NCBI GenBank assembly: GCA_038496445.1
Contig: JALMLS010000510.1
Location: forward strand, 1 to 64,000
DNA from: Trichosphaerium sp. ATCC 40318
Taxonomy: Eukaryota; Discosea; Flabellinia; Trichosidae
Direction: 5' to 3'
DNA length: 64,000 nt
Shown here: in pieces, positions 42,401 to 55,285 of the stretch
Layout: each line of letters begins with the position of its first letter
Numbering within the stretch: the first letter of the stretch is position 1
Program-made: the position numbers and the translations under genes
Notes under the pieces: model-generated
What the model saw: the letters and a program-made list of their open reading frames with translations, nothing else
Databases searched by the model: none
What the model was told of the DNA's origin: nothing

Positions 42401-44418
42401 TTATTCTTTCTTTTTTCTTCTTTTTTTAATTATAATTGTTTTCCGTTTTGTTGTTGTCTGGCGTTGCCTTTTACGTACTCTTGCACTCCTTCTTACTGTA
42501 GAATTTTCATCATCTCTGTCACTATCATCTTCTACTTCATCACATGTACTCTGTACAAACTGCAAGCGACCCTACATCCACATTAGCTGAAAAGTTCAGT
42601 AAGGGCTAATATACCTTTATCCATTTGGCTTCTTTTGTTATCTTGTACTTTTCATAAAATTGTAGTAATTTACCATAACGATCCACAACATCTGCTCCCG
42701 TTGCATGACAAACTTTATGTAAATCCACAGGGCACAAAAACATTGGCTGCAACATAGTTAAATCGATGAAAAGCTTGTTCATGGTTAATCACGTTACCTG
42801 TGCAAAATCTTCTGGAAGATGTCCTGAGCCTTGCATAATACACGAGTAATACGCACAATGAAGTATACCGAACATATGTCCAATTTCATGAGCTGCAACC
42901 TAATGTAAACGCTTAGTCATGTTTGTGCGGTTTTTTTTTAGTTTTTGAAGAAAGAGGTGTACCTTACAACTACGTTGTAATAGTAGTTTTTTAGATGTAG
43001 CAGTTTGACGTTTTGATGGCTCTGAAAAGTTTGGGTCGTATCTAGCAAAGCTAAATGCACCTACAATTGAAGGTTGTTAATGACAACAAAGTCGTGATTT
43101 GCGATTTATGAAAGTAAAAAAAAAGTTCTCCTTACCGACTTTGTGGGGTGGTGATGCCATTCCAACTGTGAACCAGTCTTTATCACCATCATATAAATCT
43201 TCCATTGTAATAGCAAGCTAAAGTCTTTATCAGCATGATAGTTTTCACTAAACAAAGTTGACGCTTAAAACCAAGAAAAAACTGAGAAATGTCATGTGTC
43301 AAAAAACAAAATGTACCAAGCAATAACCATCATCAATGTCCTCCATTATATCAATAAGCATATCCAATAAAGGAACAACTTTAAATTGTCTAGCATTTTT
43401 GGGTGTTCGATCAACATAATAAGGATGACAATGTCTTCAAGAACAAAGCAAAAAAAAATTAGCATTATCCCAATGTAAAGAACAAAAAAAACTTGAGCTA
43501 TTGTACGCTCCAACTCTCTAAAAACTTTCAAAAAAAACATGTGGTGTATGTACCGAGACTCCATTGACCAAGCTAAAGAGAACAATTAGTAACAAATAAA
43601 ACAAACGTAATACTAAACAAGGACTCAAAAAAAAAAACAAAAAAAATAAAAAAAAACAATGTTGTTCTTGATCTGCAAGAACGACTATTTTAACTGAACT
43701 GTAGTTTGAATACTTGGAAAATTCGGGCTGTTGTAGCTACTATTAATAGCAAAAAAGAGTTTTTACCCATGCTGGTGCACGTGTATGACAAGAGAAATTA
43801 CAAAAATAAATTTCGCAGTTTACTTACTATCTCCATCGTAGGTGGCAGTGCAAGTTGATTTTGTTGCTTTGAATGAACCAGCCGGTAATATTTTTACCTC
43901 CCAAGGATGATAAAAAGCGCTTTGGACAAAAACGTTGAGACTTCAGTATGAAAAAGCTCTTAACGTACCTGCAGTACTCTTTAATAGCGTCAACGCTTAT
44001 TTTTGTGAATGTTCCGATTGGTAGAATGTAAATCTTCTTTTCGCTGTCTTTAACCCTGATTATACAATTAAATACATCGTTTAAACGCTATTTATTGCCT
44101 TTCGCGCTTCCAAGATAACGCCCATCGATTGAATGGCTGAACATCACTTGGGTATTGCGCTAAATAATCATCTGTATGTGTGGGAGCGGGTATAGGACCA
44201 AAATGGTCGATGTGAGGTTCATAACAACGCGGGATTTTTGCGTTTCGAAATCCAATCGCTATGAAAGGTCTATTAGCGTTCCTTTTGATGATTATTAGGT
44301 ATACCAGGCTCTTTTGCACGTTCTTTTGGTAACAACCACTTAGAAATACGTTAAAACAAACATAAACGATGTAGCAGCAATAAAAACTTACTTTCGATGC
44401 GTATGGAACTGTTGTCAT
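42401..44418 (-). CDS. Archaemetzincin-like zinc metalloprotease
   Basis: Many short exons. The catalytic exon near 42840-42900 reads HEIGHMFGILHC and continues AYYSCIM, matching the archaemetzincin signature (HExxHxxGxxH followed by Cys, Cx4C and xM). The second half of the family's CxxC is partly lost: FLCPVD has only one Cys. The N-terminal part includes RFPI-like strands (KIYILPIGTF, WEVKILPAGSF) and the basic tail is KRKTIIIKKRRKK-like, which might direct it to the nucleus. Archaemetzincins are aminopeptidase-like metzincins of uncertain substrate. The start at 44416-44418 (MTTVPYASK) has a GTAAGT donor right after. Confidence 0.75.
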
Positions 44419-44436
44419 GATAGTACTTGCGAACAA

Positions 44437-44888
44437 ATTTACACTTTTTTGTCACTTAGTTACATGTCACGTGTTTTCTCCTAGGTAGTACATTCGGCTC
44501 AAGCTTGCTTGCCAAGAATCTCAACCATAAAGGCTAAGAAAATGTAATCAACTTAGCAGGAACAAGATATATGTACTTCAATGTATCCGGTGCGCGTACC
44601 AACACCGCGAACCAAGTATTTTCACCATGTTTTCGTGTAATTCAGCTTGTTTATAGAACCTTGTACCTGGCTTGAATGTGAAGCTATCTGAAAACCTTGT
44701 GTTTTTTTTTTGATTGGTTGTTTTGTGAACTACTACTTTCGTTTGCTAGCGTATTGTTGAAAATACAGTCCTTTGATAAGCACGTGAACATCTTCTTTGT
44801 AGTCTACTTGAGAGGTTCTATGTTTCATGCTAACTTATGGTGTTTAGCGTATCTTAAGTCAAAGCTTTAGCCTTACAACAAATACAAC
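44437..44888. other. Intergenic with a gene relic and the P450 promoter
   Basis: Holds a relic of the jacalin/aerolysin-like gene (44575-44700) and CACGTG sites near 44467 and 44782. The second lies about 105 bp before the P450 start. Confidence 0.5.
44575..44700 (-). pseudogene. Relic of the jacalin/aerolysin-like secreted protein gene
   Basis: Matches part of 33770-33925 (words GTATCCGGT.CG.GTACCAA, GTACCTGG.TTGAA.GTGAAGCTAT), with an internal deletion of one exon's middle. It is too short to code for anything. It shows that this gene family was once present here too. Confidence 0.6.
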
Positions 44889-47100
44889 ATGTGGATTCTT
44901 CTTCTCGTTATAATTGTTTCGCTGTTCGTAATAGCGACTGTCTATAAGAACTTGCGTAACAAAGCTATGAATCTTCCTCCAAGTCCCATAAGCTTACCAA
45001 TTATCGGTCACGCTCATTTATGGACTAATCCTAAGGATATGATCAAGTACGGAAAACCTACAAAGATTTTCTTAAAACCACGCCGCTATCACGTGTTCGC
45101 GAGCTGCATCGGTGTCAAAGAAATGTTGTTTTAAAACCAACCGTAAAAAATATCACGTGCCTAAAGTAAACCACCTCATTCTTTATCATAAGGACTGCTA
45201 TGGCTTTTTCGAAGACTCTAGGCGGTATTTACAGCATGCAATTTGGTAGTCAAACGGTAATAATTTATTTAACTACCTCGTTCTTTGTTCAAACAAGCGA
45301 AGCTTGTTATTTTACGAGAAACTTTTTTTCAACTAACCTTTTGTGTCTTTAGACGATTTTTATATGTGATCCAAAGCTCATAAAGGAAGCTTGTATTACG
45401 CACCGTGCGATTATGTCTGATAGGTAACCTCTCTTGTCTTAATCTCAACTGATTTAACATACTGTAGGCCACGCAAAGAGCTCAAAGGTCTCCGTATTAA
45501 TTACGCAAAAGATCCCAAAGGAGGTAAGGAATATTCTTAATTTGCAATTAATTTAGTTGTTACCTCAAGGAATGATAATTTCTGATCACAATGAATACCA
45601 CACAACATACAGAAAGCTATTCAGCAACCATTTTACATCAGGCGAAGGCATGAAAGTACGCTGAGGCCGAACAAAATAGCAATTAATAGGTTTTTTTTTC
45701 CAGAACATCAAACCGATTATTGCCTTTGAAATTAAAGATACACTGGAACGGTTGACGAATATTGCATCGGAAAATAAGGTGATCACAGGGAAGGAAGTAT
45801 CATACGCACTAACATTCAATGTTATTACAAAACTGTTCTTAAACAAGAGAGGCTGGAATCATCCGAACAAAGATGTAGCTGACGTTTTTCATATCACAGC
45901 AGAAGTTGTAGATTTCGTTTTGGTGCCTTTTCTGGAAGATTTATACGCGCCGCTTGCTATATTTGATAAGCAGAGAGTACGTCAGATGTGTTTGTACTTG
46001 ATTTAACATTATCCAGGTCAAGGAAATTACAGAGCTTATCAAAAAAAGAGATGCTCTTTACATTCGAATATTAGAGGGCGAGCGTAAAACGTTCAAACAA
46101 GGTGTCACACGTCACTGGTTGGATATCATATTTTCGGAGCATCCCGAAAAGACAATAGATGTTCTTGTACCGTTAATGTCAGAAATAATTGCAGGAGGAT
46201 TTGATACAACTGCACATGCTCTTCAAACGTAAGACTTTGTTACGTTTTTTTTTGAGGGTAAACAAAAACCTCCCTGTTTTCTTCTTTCAGACGGTTATCA
46301 CGTGAAAGAAATTACCACATTATTTACCGAAAAAATACCCAGACCACAAACCAAACAATTACAGGAAAGAATATAGGCAGTCTACAAGAAAAACCTTGAA
46401 GTTGTTTGTTCAAGCTTTGACTGATTAATTACGTTCTAGTTCTGTTACTATTCTAGCTAAACACCCAGACATACAAGAAAAACTAAGAGATGCTGTTAAA
46501 GACGTAAATGTAGACGAAACTCCTTTAAAGGTACCTCAGTAAATGAGCCTAGATTATACTCACGTTTGTAGGATCTTCAAAATATTCCGTATCTCAGAAA
46601 TTTCGTATTTGAGGTTTTCAGGATCAAACCGATTTTACCTCTTCTTGTTGTTCATAAAGCAAGAGAACAAGTTGAATTAGGAGGATACACTATACCTAAA
46701 AACGTATGTCACTATATAAATTGTCTAAGAGTTAACCGCTTGGAGATAAACAGGCGATAATACAACTCGTACATCAATACGAATGCAAAAGTGAAAAACT
46801 CTGGAAGAATCCAGAAGAATTTGATCCTTCTCGATGGGATGATCCTCCACTGAATATCTACCCATTTGGGTACGTACTCATCACTATACAGTATCATAAT
46901 CTAAACGATTTATTTAAAGGCAAGGAGTAAGACGTTGTCCTGGAGAAAGAATTGGAAAGATTATTTTGTTCAAAGCTGTTGCTTCTTTTGTTCAACGATT
47001 TTCTTGGAAAGAAACAGAAGTACCAAACTCAATGGATGTTGAATTTGCAAGCATCAGTAAGTTCGTAAAAGAACCGCGCTTCTATGCACAAGTGTTATGA
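44889..47100 (+). CDS. Cytochrome P450, third gene
   Basis: The N-terminus (LLLVIIVSLFVIATVY) is a membrane anchor followed by NLPPSPISLPIIGH. The about ten exons correspond one to one with those of the gene at 30047. Seen motifs: SKTLGGIYSMQFGS, the helix-I motif AGGFDTTAHALQT, ExxR in FEVFRIKP, KAREQVELGGYTIPKN, FDPSRW and, across an exon border, YPFG plus QGVRRCPGERIG with the Cys ligand. It ends with TGA 47098-47100. All key residues are present. Both this and the 30-kb paralogue share AHALQT and lack similarity to the 24-kb P450 outside core motifs. They are a tandem-derived subfamily of their own; the substrate is unknown. Confidence 0.84.
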
Positions 47101-47489
47101 AGTATCAAATGGCGAAAAAACAATAAATAGAACCCTTGAATTATTATGTTCTTTGATAGTAGCTAGAGAGCCAAGATATGATATTGTTAAACAAATACTT
47201 TGCTACTATTTAAGCCAAGGGGGGGGTGTAAAATAGTGTATTTGCGATATTTAGTTTGATAAGATCAGTGAAATGAGGTACTCTAATCTCTTTTTCGAAA
47301 ATGACAAGACTTGCCCAATATATGATTTTGTAACGATTGTAACATTGGTTAAATATGTTTATTTCATGAACAGGCGACAAAATTGAAGATACAGTAGATT
47401 GTACTACATGAGGATCTCGTTGGGAGCGATAAGTATGCTGTAAAAAAACAAATAAAGAATACAAACGTTCAAAGTAAAGAACTTGATAT

Positions 47490-48440
47490 TTACCACCAAA
47501 TCTCAAATCCTTTGTGCCCGTCATTGTCTTTAAAAGTACCATTATACATAATACCATCAACAGCTAAGTGTCCTGTGTCTAACCATTTCTTATACACACC
47601 GTGTTCTTTGCCATCAATAAAAGTTGTTTCAATATAAAGTTGACCATTCTCATGCCATTGTTTATAGCTTCCATGATTCAAACCGCGTTTCATATACATA
47701 TCCTTAACCTTTTTACCATCTTGGTAAACAATCACGTGACCATGTTCCTTGTTATCGATAAAAAAAGAGTCCAAACATAGTTCTCCATTTGTATACCACA
47801 TTTTAAAAGGACCTTCTAACTTATTGTCTTTATACACCGACTTAACGTGTACTATTCCATTTTCATGCCATTGTGTACATTCACCGTTAAGAAGGTCTTT
47901 TTCAAATGTACCCAAGAAAATAAGTTGTCCACAGTCCGCCCAGCCACGCCAATTTCCTTCTTTTTTCCCATTTTTCTTGACACCTTTTGATCTCATGTTT
48001 CCGTTTGAGTACCACTCAATATCTTCTCCATCTATAATACCTTCATTGTAATAACACTTCTTCTTAGGTTCTCCGCTAATATAAAACTGCTCAAAAAGAC
48101 CATCCAGTTTACCGTTTTTGTAGTAACAGCTAAGTTTAACAACTTTGTCAGCGGATTCTCTTAAACTAAAAAACTCTTTGTAGCTTCCGTCCATCAAACC
48201 TTCTTTCATACATGAACGTACAACCACACGCCCACCATCACACCAACGCATCCAAACACCAGACTTTCTCAAGTCCTTATCAAAGTGGGTACTCTCGGCC
48301 GCATTGTAACACAAACAATGGAATTTCTTAAAAACTTCAGAGTCAAGAGAACAAATACTCTGTAGAATCTCTGGAGGAAGTCGAAGTAGGTAACTAGTCT
48401 CTTCATGTTGTTCAGCTCCTAAACTATGTCATGCCATAGA
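47490..48440 (-). CDS. F-box / MORN-like (YwqK-type) repeat protein
   Basis: The 48300-48410 part reads LRLPPEILQSICSLDSEVF, an F-box. From about 48290 there are ten or so 23-residue units: YYKNGKLDGLFEQFYISGE, EGNWRGWADCGQLIFLG, NGECTQWHENGIVHVKS, HGVYKKWLDTGHLAVDG. The frame is open to TAA at 47490. No in-frame ATG lies before the F-box in this exon (first ATG is at 48314, after the box), so an upstream exon is needed; I could not place it. The combination F-box plus MORN-like repeats is known from Marseilleviridae. A CACGTG site lies inside the coding sequence near 47734. Confidence 0.7.
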
Positions 48441-48995
48441 CTTCAACAAAGATAAGAAGTTGGTACCTTCATCGTCATGTTCTGGAACATTAGTACATGA
48501 TAGACGTTTGTTGAACCAAAACCGCCAAGCTCGTGATATCGAGGTGTTCAACGTCCGAAACACAAAGGATGTTACGCAAAAATTATACAGAGACACTAAA
48601 AACCAAAGATTCATTATGGTAGTGCGACTGGGAAGCTAAAAACGTGAGTTTAAAGCTACTATTGAGAAACGGCTTCAACTTTATTTTTCTGTCAAGTAGC
48701 CTATTGACAAGAAACTATGAGTACCTTGTAGATGCAGCGCTTGTATCGTAGTTTAAAGCAGTTTGTATAAGACGTAGAATTGGTGGGAATTTCGCAACAA
48801 ATTCGTATATCTTTATTTAAACCCGTTTTATGCTTGTAGCTCCTTGTGAAGTTCCCCTAAGTTCATGTTATACCCTTTATCGTATTTTTGAGTCATTTAC
48901 AAGTAGCTGGTGCACAAGTCATCATTTTGAAAAAAAAACGTTTTTTGAAGCTCGTTCTTCACAAGTCTTTCACAAAGTTTACGTAAAACTTCCCG

Positions 48996-50419
48996 ATGAA
49001 GCTTGTCTATTTATTAATAATCTTGCTATCGGCTATGCCATTTGCTTCAACAAATGATTGTCAGTATACTTACGATGGTATTGATAGCGGACCAAGTAAT
49101 TGGGCAACTTTTTGTTCCGCACCAGGTGCGTATTAATACTAATTTTAAAACGCCCTGTATTAAATAGTCATTGTTGCCTATTGAAATTTCAACTGGCGCA
49201 CGTGATTAAATTTTAAAATTTGTTAATTAATTATTGCGCTTTTGGTCACTATTTCGTATGGAGAGCGTAGTTACTTCATTTTCAACGTGTTTGCGAAGTT
49301 GGATAAAAAAAGAACTCGAACATTTTTTCTAAAACTTTGTATTAGCATGTGATGCGTCTAGTCAGTCCCCTATTGATATTGATACAGCTGAAGCAATATT
49401 AGATACTTCCCTAAAACCACTGGTATGGGTTTTTTGCTTATTTTAGTACTAACACGTTTTTAGGAGGCTAAGTACGGCGTGAGAGCGATATATGAAGTAG
49501 AAAACACTGGAAACACAATTCAGAGTAGGTTTTTTTGATCTTTTTTCATCGACGTCAAAGCTGTTTAACAGACTGTAGTTAACATCGATGGTCAGTTAGT
49601 GGGTACTATCATCGGTGAACAAGGCCTTGCGGTAGAATACATTAAATTACACTCGTTCAGTGAGCATACTCTGGATGGTAAAAAGTTGTCAGTGGAACTT
49701 CAACTGGTACTTTTTTTTTAAACGACGGAGTAAAATTGGAATGCTTATTGAATTTACAGGTTCACACTCACACTCAAAGTTCAAATATAACTACTATTAT
49801 TAGTATACTATTTCAAGTATTATCAGGAGCTTCAGACGACGATTTTTTGGACTCTGTGCGTCAAGATTTTTGGTTTAAACAAAAACCAATGCTCATTTTA
49901 TCACTAACTTCACTTTTAGCTAACACGTTTGCTTCCAACACAAGATGGTGATAAGGCCACTATAGCTCTTGATGTACACTTTTATTACCATGTGGTCTAA
50001 TATTCTTATTGCCTATGTAGCTTCAATTGATGTTAGGTCCTTCTGTTAGTAACAAAGAGTACTTTCATTACAACGGGTCTTTGACATCTCCTCCTTGTTC
50101 AGAAGACATTTCTTGGTTTGTAATGAAGGATGTCAGAGCTATAACAATGACACAGTTTGATTCTCTTAGAAGCGCATCTGCTCTCAACGGAAATGCGAGA
50201 CCAATACAGCCTTTGAATAATCGCAATGTTACGAAGTTCATTCCTGAACCGACTGACGCACCAACGACTGCTATGCCTGCTTCCCCAACAGACTCACCTA
50301 CTGAGGCGCCTACTATACCGTCTCCTTCTACTACGACATCACCTACATCAGGGTCTAAAAGAGTGTTGTTGTGTATTGCTTCAGTGTTAACACTTGCTGC
50401 ACTTTCGGTGTTAATTTAA
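48996..50419 (+). CDS. GPI-anchored alpha-carbonic-anhydrase-related protein, catalytic His lost
   Basis: Exons 48996-49125, 49346-49422, 49464-49524, 49579-49706, 49760-49855, 49920-49973 and 50021-50419 give 314 residues. It has a signal peptide (MKLVYLLIILLSAMPFAS), SSQSPIDIDT, SEHTLDG, VELQLVH and the conserved YNGSLTSPPCSED core. Then comes a Pro/Ser/Thr-rich stalk (TDAPTTAMPASPTDSPTEA) and a hydrophobic C-terminus (VLLCIASVLTLAALSVLI) typical of GPI attachment. In active alpha-CAs the zinc is held by HFH and a His in the ELHLVH strand. Here the first triplet region reads KLH and the strand reads ELQLVH, so two of three zinc ligands are gone. It should be a non-catalytic, possibly adhesive or receptor, CA-related protein. 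Confidence 0.8.
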
Positions 50420-50586
50420 AACAGACTGCAAAACAGCAGAGTATTTCGAACATGGCAGTAGTATAGTTGATAAAAATATAAACAATAAAGACACTACAAT
50501 GTTTGTTGTAATCGATTAGATGTTAAATGACTGAAGTCAAGGTTGTTCAACTATTTTATTATTATTTCGGTCTCACAGTGTTAAGC

Positions 50587-52440
50587 CTACATGTCTGATA
50601 TTGTTTGTTCTAGGTGTTTCATCTGCATAGTCATGTGGAGTCTTGTATTAAGAACTTCAATCCATTTTTCCTTTATAGCAACAGTCTCAGCGTATAACTC
50701 AATGTCCTTGTGTTTTTTCTTTTTTCCTCTAAGCTTTATACCAGTAGGAACACCTAACACGTTTAATGTTAGATAGTGGTAGTAGAGTATCAAGTAATTT
50801 GGTCGTATTTGGAAGAGTATAGGGTGACCGTACTATGCTCAACAAGGGAGTATTTCTGTAGTTTTATGTTTTGGAGTGCGCTGAATTTATATCCACTCAT
50901 TCTCTTCAAAAACCCGTTTGTAACTCCTAGAGCACGTGCTACTAGTAATGAATCCCTGAAAAGAAAAACATATACTTGTTCAGTCTTTTTTTTGCTCTTT
51001 TGTATAGCAAGAGGTCCTTCAAAAAGGAAGTCTTTATCTGGCTTCAAAAAATCCTTCAAAGAAAAAAAAGTAAGCAGAGAAAAAAAAAAGAGAAGAAGGC
51101 AAGGTTCTATCCGACTCCATACGAGATCAAAATAAATTGATGGGCATTTAGGTTTATCATTAGAGCGCATTTAAACATACTCAAATTGAGAAAAACGTTT
51201 AATGTGAACGTAAGGAATCAAAGTAAAGTGGAAATCGAGAAAAAAAATCAGCTAACAACAACTTTGTACCTGAGCACCTGATACACTCCGTTTGAGTTCT
51301 CTCACCTTTCTTATACTAGTTTCTCTTTGTTGTAGCATACGCTTAGACTCATTAAAGTACTTGAGGATAATATTGACTGATGTCTTTGCTTTGACTAAAT
51401 ACTCGGAATCTTTGTTCATACTTGTAGTATTCTTCAAAAGCTCCTAACTTGCATTAAAACTCAGCTCTATTGAATTTGTTTCTCGCTTTGTAATACGCAG
51501 TACTTACAGAAACTAACATTGCGTATCTAGGCACTCTAAAAAGGACGTCAGTATGATAGTGAAAAAGACCGAAACAGACCTTTGAATTGGTTGAATACTA
51601 AAGTCGAAAAAATCTAGTTTTTTACATCTAGGGTTCTTCTCTGCAATCTTGGATGTAATTGTTATTTTTTTGTATCTGCTTCTAAAAAACCTACCTCTAA
51701 AAATTCCTCAAATTCCTTATTAGACTTAATCTCTTTCTTGCAAGCCGCAGTTGATGCGTCATAATTATTAACATATTCCTGATTTTTTGAAAAATTAGTG
51801 TCCACAAAATGCGTTCATTACGCACCTCGTAACATTGCATTGTCTTCCAGTATTTATTAAATACATCACCAAGTGTTTGGTCATAACTCCAATCATCCAA
51901 ACGCTGTGTAATATCCGCCAATAGATCCTAAACAAGACGTTAAAACATGTCTCAACTATTTGAAGAAAAAACAACAAGATCTTTTTCGCGTACCACGTGT
52001 ATATCGTAAATCCGACTTATATTACCAAATATGGTCTCTAAAACACCTTGTTCTACAACTTTACGCTTACAAAGCGGATAATAAAATACCTACAGCGAGT
52101 TAAACGCGAAATCTTTTTTATCACGTGATAAATAAACAAAACAAAAAAAAACTTTCTACCTACCTCAAGGAACACGCGAAGGCTATTAACGTAATGTTTT
52201 TCAGTTTTAAAGATTTCGTTGGCAACGTATGTTCGATGCACATGCATACGTACTAAAAAACACGTGATAAGATAAAAATGGAGGTTAAAACGCGATTTTA
52301 AAACGAACCACGCGCTTTCCATTTCTTTATCGCTTTCCATGACCTAAAAACACTCTGTATCCTCAAAGCCGCTTTCTTTGATATATATTTAGGCCACTAA
52401 ACAATTAAAACTAAAGGAGAGGTACCTCTGCTTCTGACAT
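50587..52440 (-). CDS. RhoGEF with DH and PH domains
   Basis: About ten exons. A tiny first exon encodes MSEAE. The DH (Dbl homology) domain follows: VANEIFKTEKHYVNSLRVF, LLADITQRLDDWSYDQTLG, and the signature SIQPIQRVPRYAMLV, then a helix with RETSIRKVRELKRS. The PH domain reads KTEQVYVFLFRDSLLVARA, with SALQNIKLQKYSL and LYAETVAIKEKWIEVL as the last strands and helix. Such proteins load GTP on Rho/Rac/Cdc42 GTPases to steer actin. Several introns contain CACGTG palindromes (51995, 52120, 52263). No other domain is seen, so localisation depends on the PH domain. Confidence 0.83.
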
Positions 52441-52850
52441 TCTTAACAATTAGTACGTCAACCAAATTCTGCTTCGTTTTTTGTTTGTCCCTTTCTGCTC
52501 GAGTCAATTTTTGTGCAAGTACATTGAGCGTTTGATACTATTGCTTATAAACACCTTTAACTAGTTATGGTAAGTGTGGTATTGTTCAAAATCATTTGAC
52601 ACCAACTTAACTATCATGATGACATTTATAAGCACGTGGCGAGAAAAGAGGACCGTACCTTGCAATTTGATTATATTACTGAGTATTTCATTATATGTAA
52701 GTTACATAACCTGATACAACAATAGTATAAGTCTTGCTATGTTCACTATACACCATAATATGTAGATTTAATGTTCATGTTGCAAGGTCACAGTACTTTA
52801 TTTCCAATATTAATACTGTAGTTACACTTCAGAACTATGTCGAATATGAT
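52441..52850. other. Intergenic, no supported gene
   Basis: Contains an AGCACGTGGCG site near 52636. Nothing coding is visible. Confidence 0.45.
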
Positions 52851-54106
52851 TCAAATGTAGCTTGATGATAGGAGCCTTCTCCGTGCGTCCTCATCAACGT
52901 TCAAAGCAGCACATACAGTGAATACCTTAGGTTCAGCAAAATCACAAAAGTCCCTTAACAATACCTTCAGATGATGCTACAAATAAAACAACTTGAAACG
53001 TACATTGGTGGATTCCCAGACTGTGCAGTCCTAAAAGACTGTGTTGTCTCAACCATATTGGCACTAAGTTCAGCTTTAGCTGGTCCTAAAGACAACGGTT
53101 AAGCAAGTTACAGAAGTACAATTATCACAGTACCTGTAGCAATAAAATCAAACTGACAATTTGGTGAGACAGTTCTTGTAACAAGGCCGTTCCTGCCATC
53201 ATCTATAACTGATGCCTTACAGATATGTTATCGACGATAACATAAGAATACTTACAAAGGTACATTGTTTAGATGACGGAACCACTGTCCCTATCTCTGG
53301 TGGAATGAGAAATTCTACATTTTTTTCTGTTGTACGAAATATTTCACACGTCAAAATGACTGTGACAAGTGTTCCTAAACTAAAGTAAGCACACTGTTAA
53401 CACATGATAGCCGGTGTACCAGTTGTAACACCACTCGCTGAAACCATTTGTCCATCTGCAATGAAAGTGTGCTCACATTTTATCGATGGAGTTGCGCAGA
53501 TTGGTTCTAGTGTGAAGGTGACAGGTGTTGGTAAAGGGGCTTCTTCAGCGTATATAGTAAAAAACAATTCTGTTACTGCAAATACGTTATTAACATCAAC
53601 ACCAGCGCATATGCCCACTCGTTCAAATACATTTGTTTCAAGCGCTTGATTATCTGATGTCCTAATGAATATCCTTGATTGAGTTGGCGCTGATGCATAA
53701 AAAAACCAACAAGCTAATAGTGATTAAGTTAACTATTGTATGAAGGGTACTTACCTGGGCCTAGAGGCGATATATCAACTTCTACAGGACTTGTATATGT
53801 GAAAGTACAAGATCCTTCAACATTAGTATCGAATTGTGCAGTAATCACTCCGTTTGATATTGAGCAAATGACGGGTGTTGGAGACATATCAGGGTTAGCT
53901 GTCACTGTTGCTTTTGTTGTTCTCATTCCCCCAAATACATTTGTAAGAGATTCAACTTGCTCCGCATCTACTCCGATAGTTGTTGCGGTTAATTCAACAT
54001 TATCAGTAAGAGGATCTACAACACGTGTTGTAACCAACGGTTGAGATAATACGACAGCAACTAAAACTGCCAACACACTTAAAATAATAGTTTTTCCAGC
54101 TAGCAT
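52851..54106 (-). CDS. Secreted repeat-family protein, member 1
   Basis: Start ATG 54104-54106, signal peptide MLAGKTIILSVLAVLVAVVL. Exon 1 ends near 53755 after CTFTYTSPVEVD. Later exons have ICATPSIKCEHTFI, VEFLIPPEIGTVV, and a last exon with RDFCDFAEPKVFTVC and ARRRLLSSS before TGA at 52851. Cysteines are regularly spaced in beta-rich segments, so the protein is probably disulphide-bonded and extracellular. Family unknown; two relatives lie at 57.2 and 63.3 kb. A CACGTG site is 8-13 bp upstream of the start. The final Arg-Arg-Arg-Leu-Leu block is shared with member 2 and may be a processing site. Confidence 0.7.
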
Positions 54107-55285
54107 CTTCGTCACGTGTATCCCAATGTGCGGTAAATATATTATTGGCTGAAAACAGTATGACTTAAGTACCCGATAATGTCGGTTTTTTTACACTATT
54201 TTTCTCGAAATAGGTAAAAATTGGTTATACTTTAATGTCGAAAAAAAAGTCTAACAAATGTCGAAGTGATATTGAACTGTTCGCCGCATAGGGAGACAAC
54301 TGGGTTATGGTGCTCAGTCGCCGCTAGGCTCATTAATAAAAATTGTTGAAAAAATACACAGAGTTAGAACCTATCTTTTAGAATAGGGTCAGTTTGGTCC
54401 ACTCTGTTCAAACACGTTCAATAATCTATTGCGATTGCAAAAAAAAAAAAGAGTCCATGTCCTTTTGGCTGACTTTGTTTGTTACATTTGGCAAATTCTA
54501 TATTTAAAGCCAATACCAGACAATCACTATAGTACAATACACTCATTTGTTATTCTACCCACTGTTTATCCATATTTTTGACTGCAATACCTTCAATAAG
54601 CTTATGTTTACACAGTTGCACCATATGCTTATTGCAGTGTAATAACGTGTTCAGCCACCTTTGAAGAGGATCAAGACAATGAAGAAACGTAATCAAGTCA
54701 CTCATATGTATTCAGAAGCTTTAACATAATCAAACTATCTATTTATTCGTTAGACTATGTCCTACCAAACAACCAACCTAAGACAGTGAGACGATCTTTG
54801 GGAGCAAAGGGCATATCTTTCCCTGACAGATAGCTCGAGCGCAGAGCGAGCGTGTGGGATTTATTTACAACACTTGCGATTTAAAATAAAACAAAACAAA
54901 ATGTTTTTTTTTTTTTTTTTTTGGAAAAGAAGGGATTCCTATTTGATTGATTCATACCGATTTCTAGACATATTAACTGTTTGAGTTTCAATGACCAGAT
55001 GACCTCCTACATAAACCGCATTCCCGCATATTGTGGTCTTTCAAAGTACTTTTTATGCGGTATTAGTTGAGATGAATGATTGTTATGTGAGTGAATTGAT
55101 TGATATTTTGAGTAAATTCTATTTATTGCAATGATTGAATTTGGTTAGGGGGGTTACTGGGATTTGTCATACAACCATGAGGGTGTGGTGGGTGATTTCT
55201 GCTTGCTATCCTGTTGCTGTCATGTAAGGTTGCGAGTTGGTCTTTGTCCGTCATCTCCAAACGTCTGAAATTTGTACATCTTCAG
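54107..55285. other. Intergenic; contains a T22 tract
   Basis: The promoter of the secreted gene (54107-54230) is nearly identical to 58503-58620. There is a run of about 20 T near 54904-54922. No gene supported. Confidence 0.5.

Noticed and set aside
47749-48051. Plus-strand 100-codon frame
   Set aside because: It is the antisense shadow of the F-box/MORN gene repeats.
53404-53649. Plus-strand 81-codon frame (and its twin at 57801-58097)
   Set aside because: Both are shadows of the exons of the secreted gene family on the minus strand.
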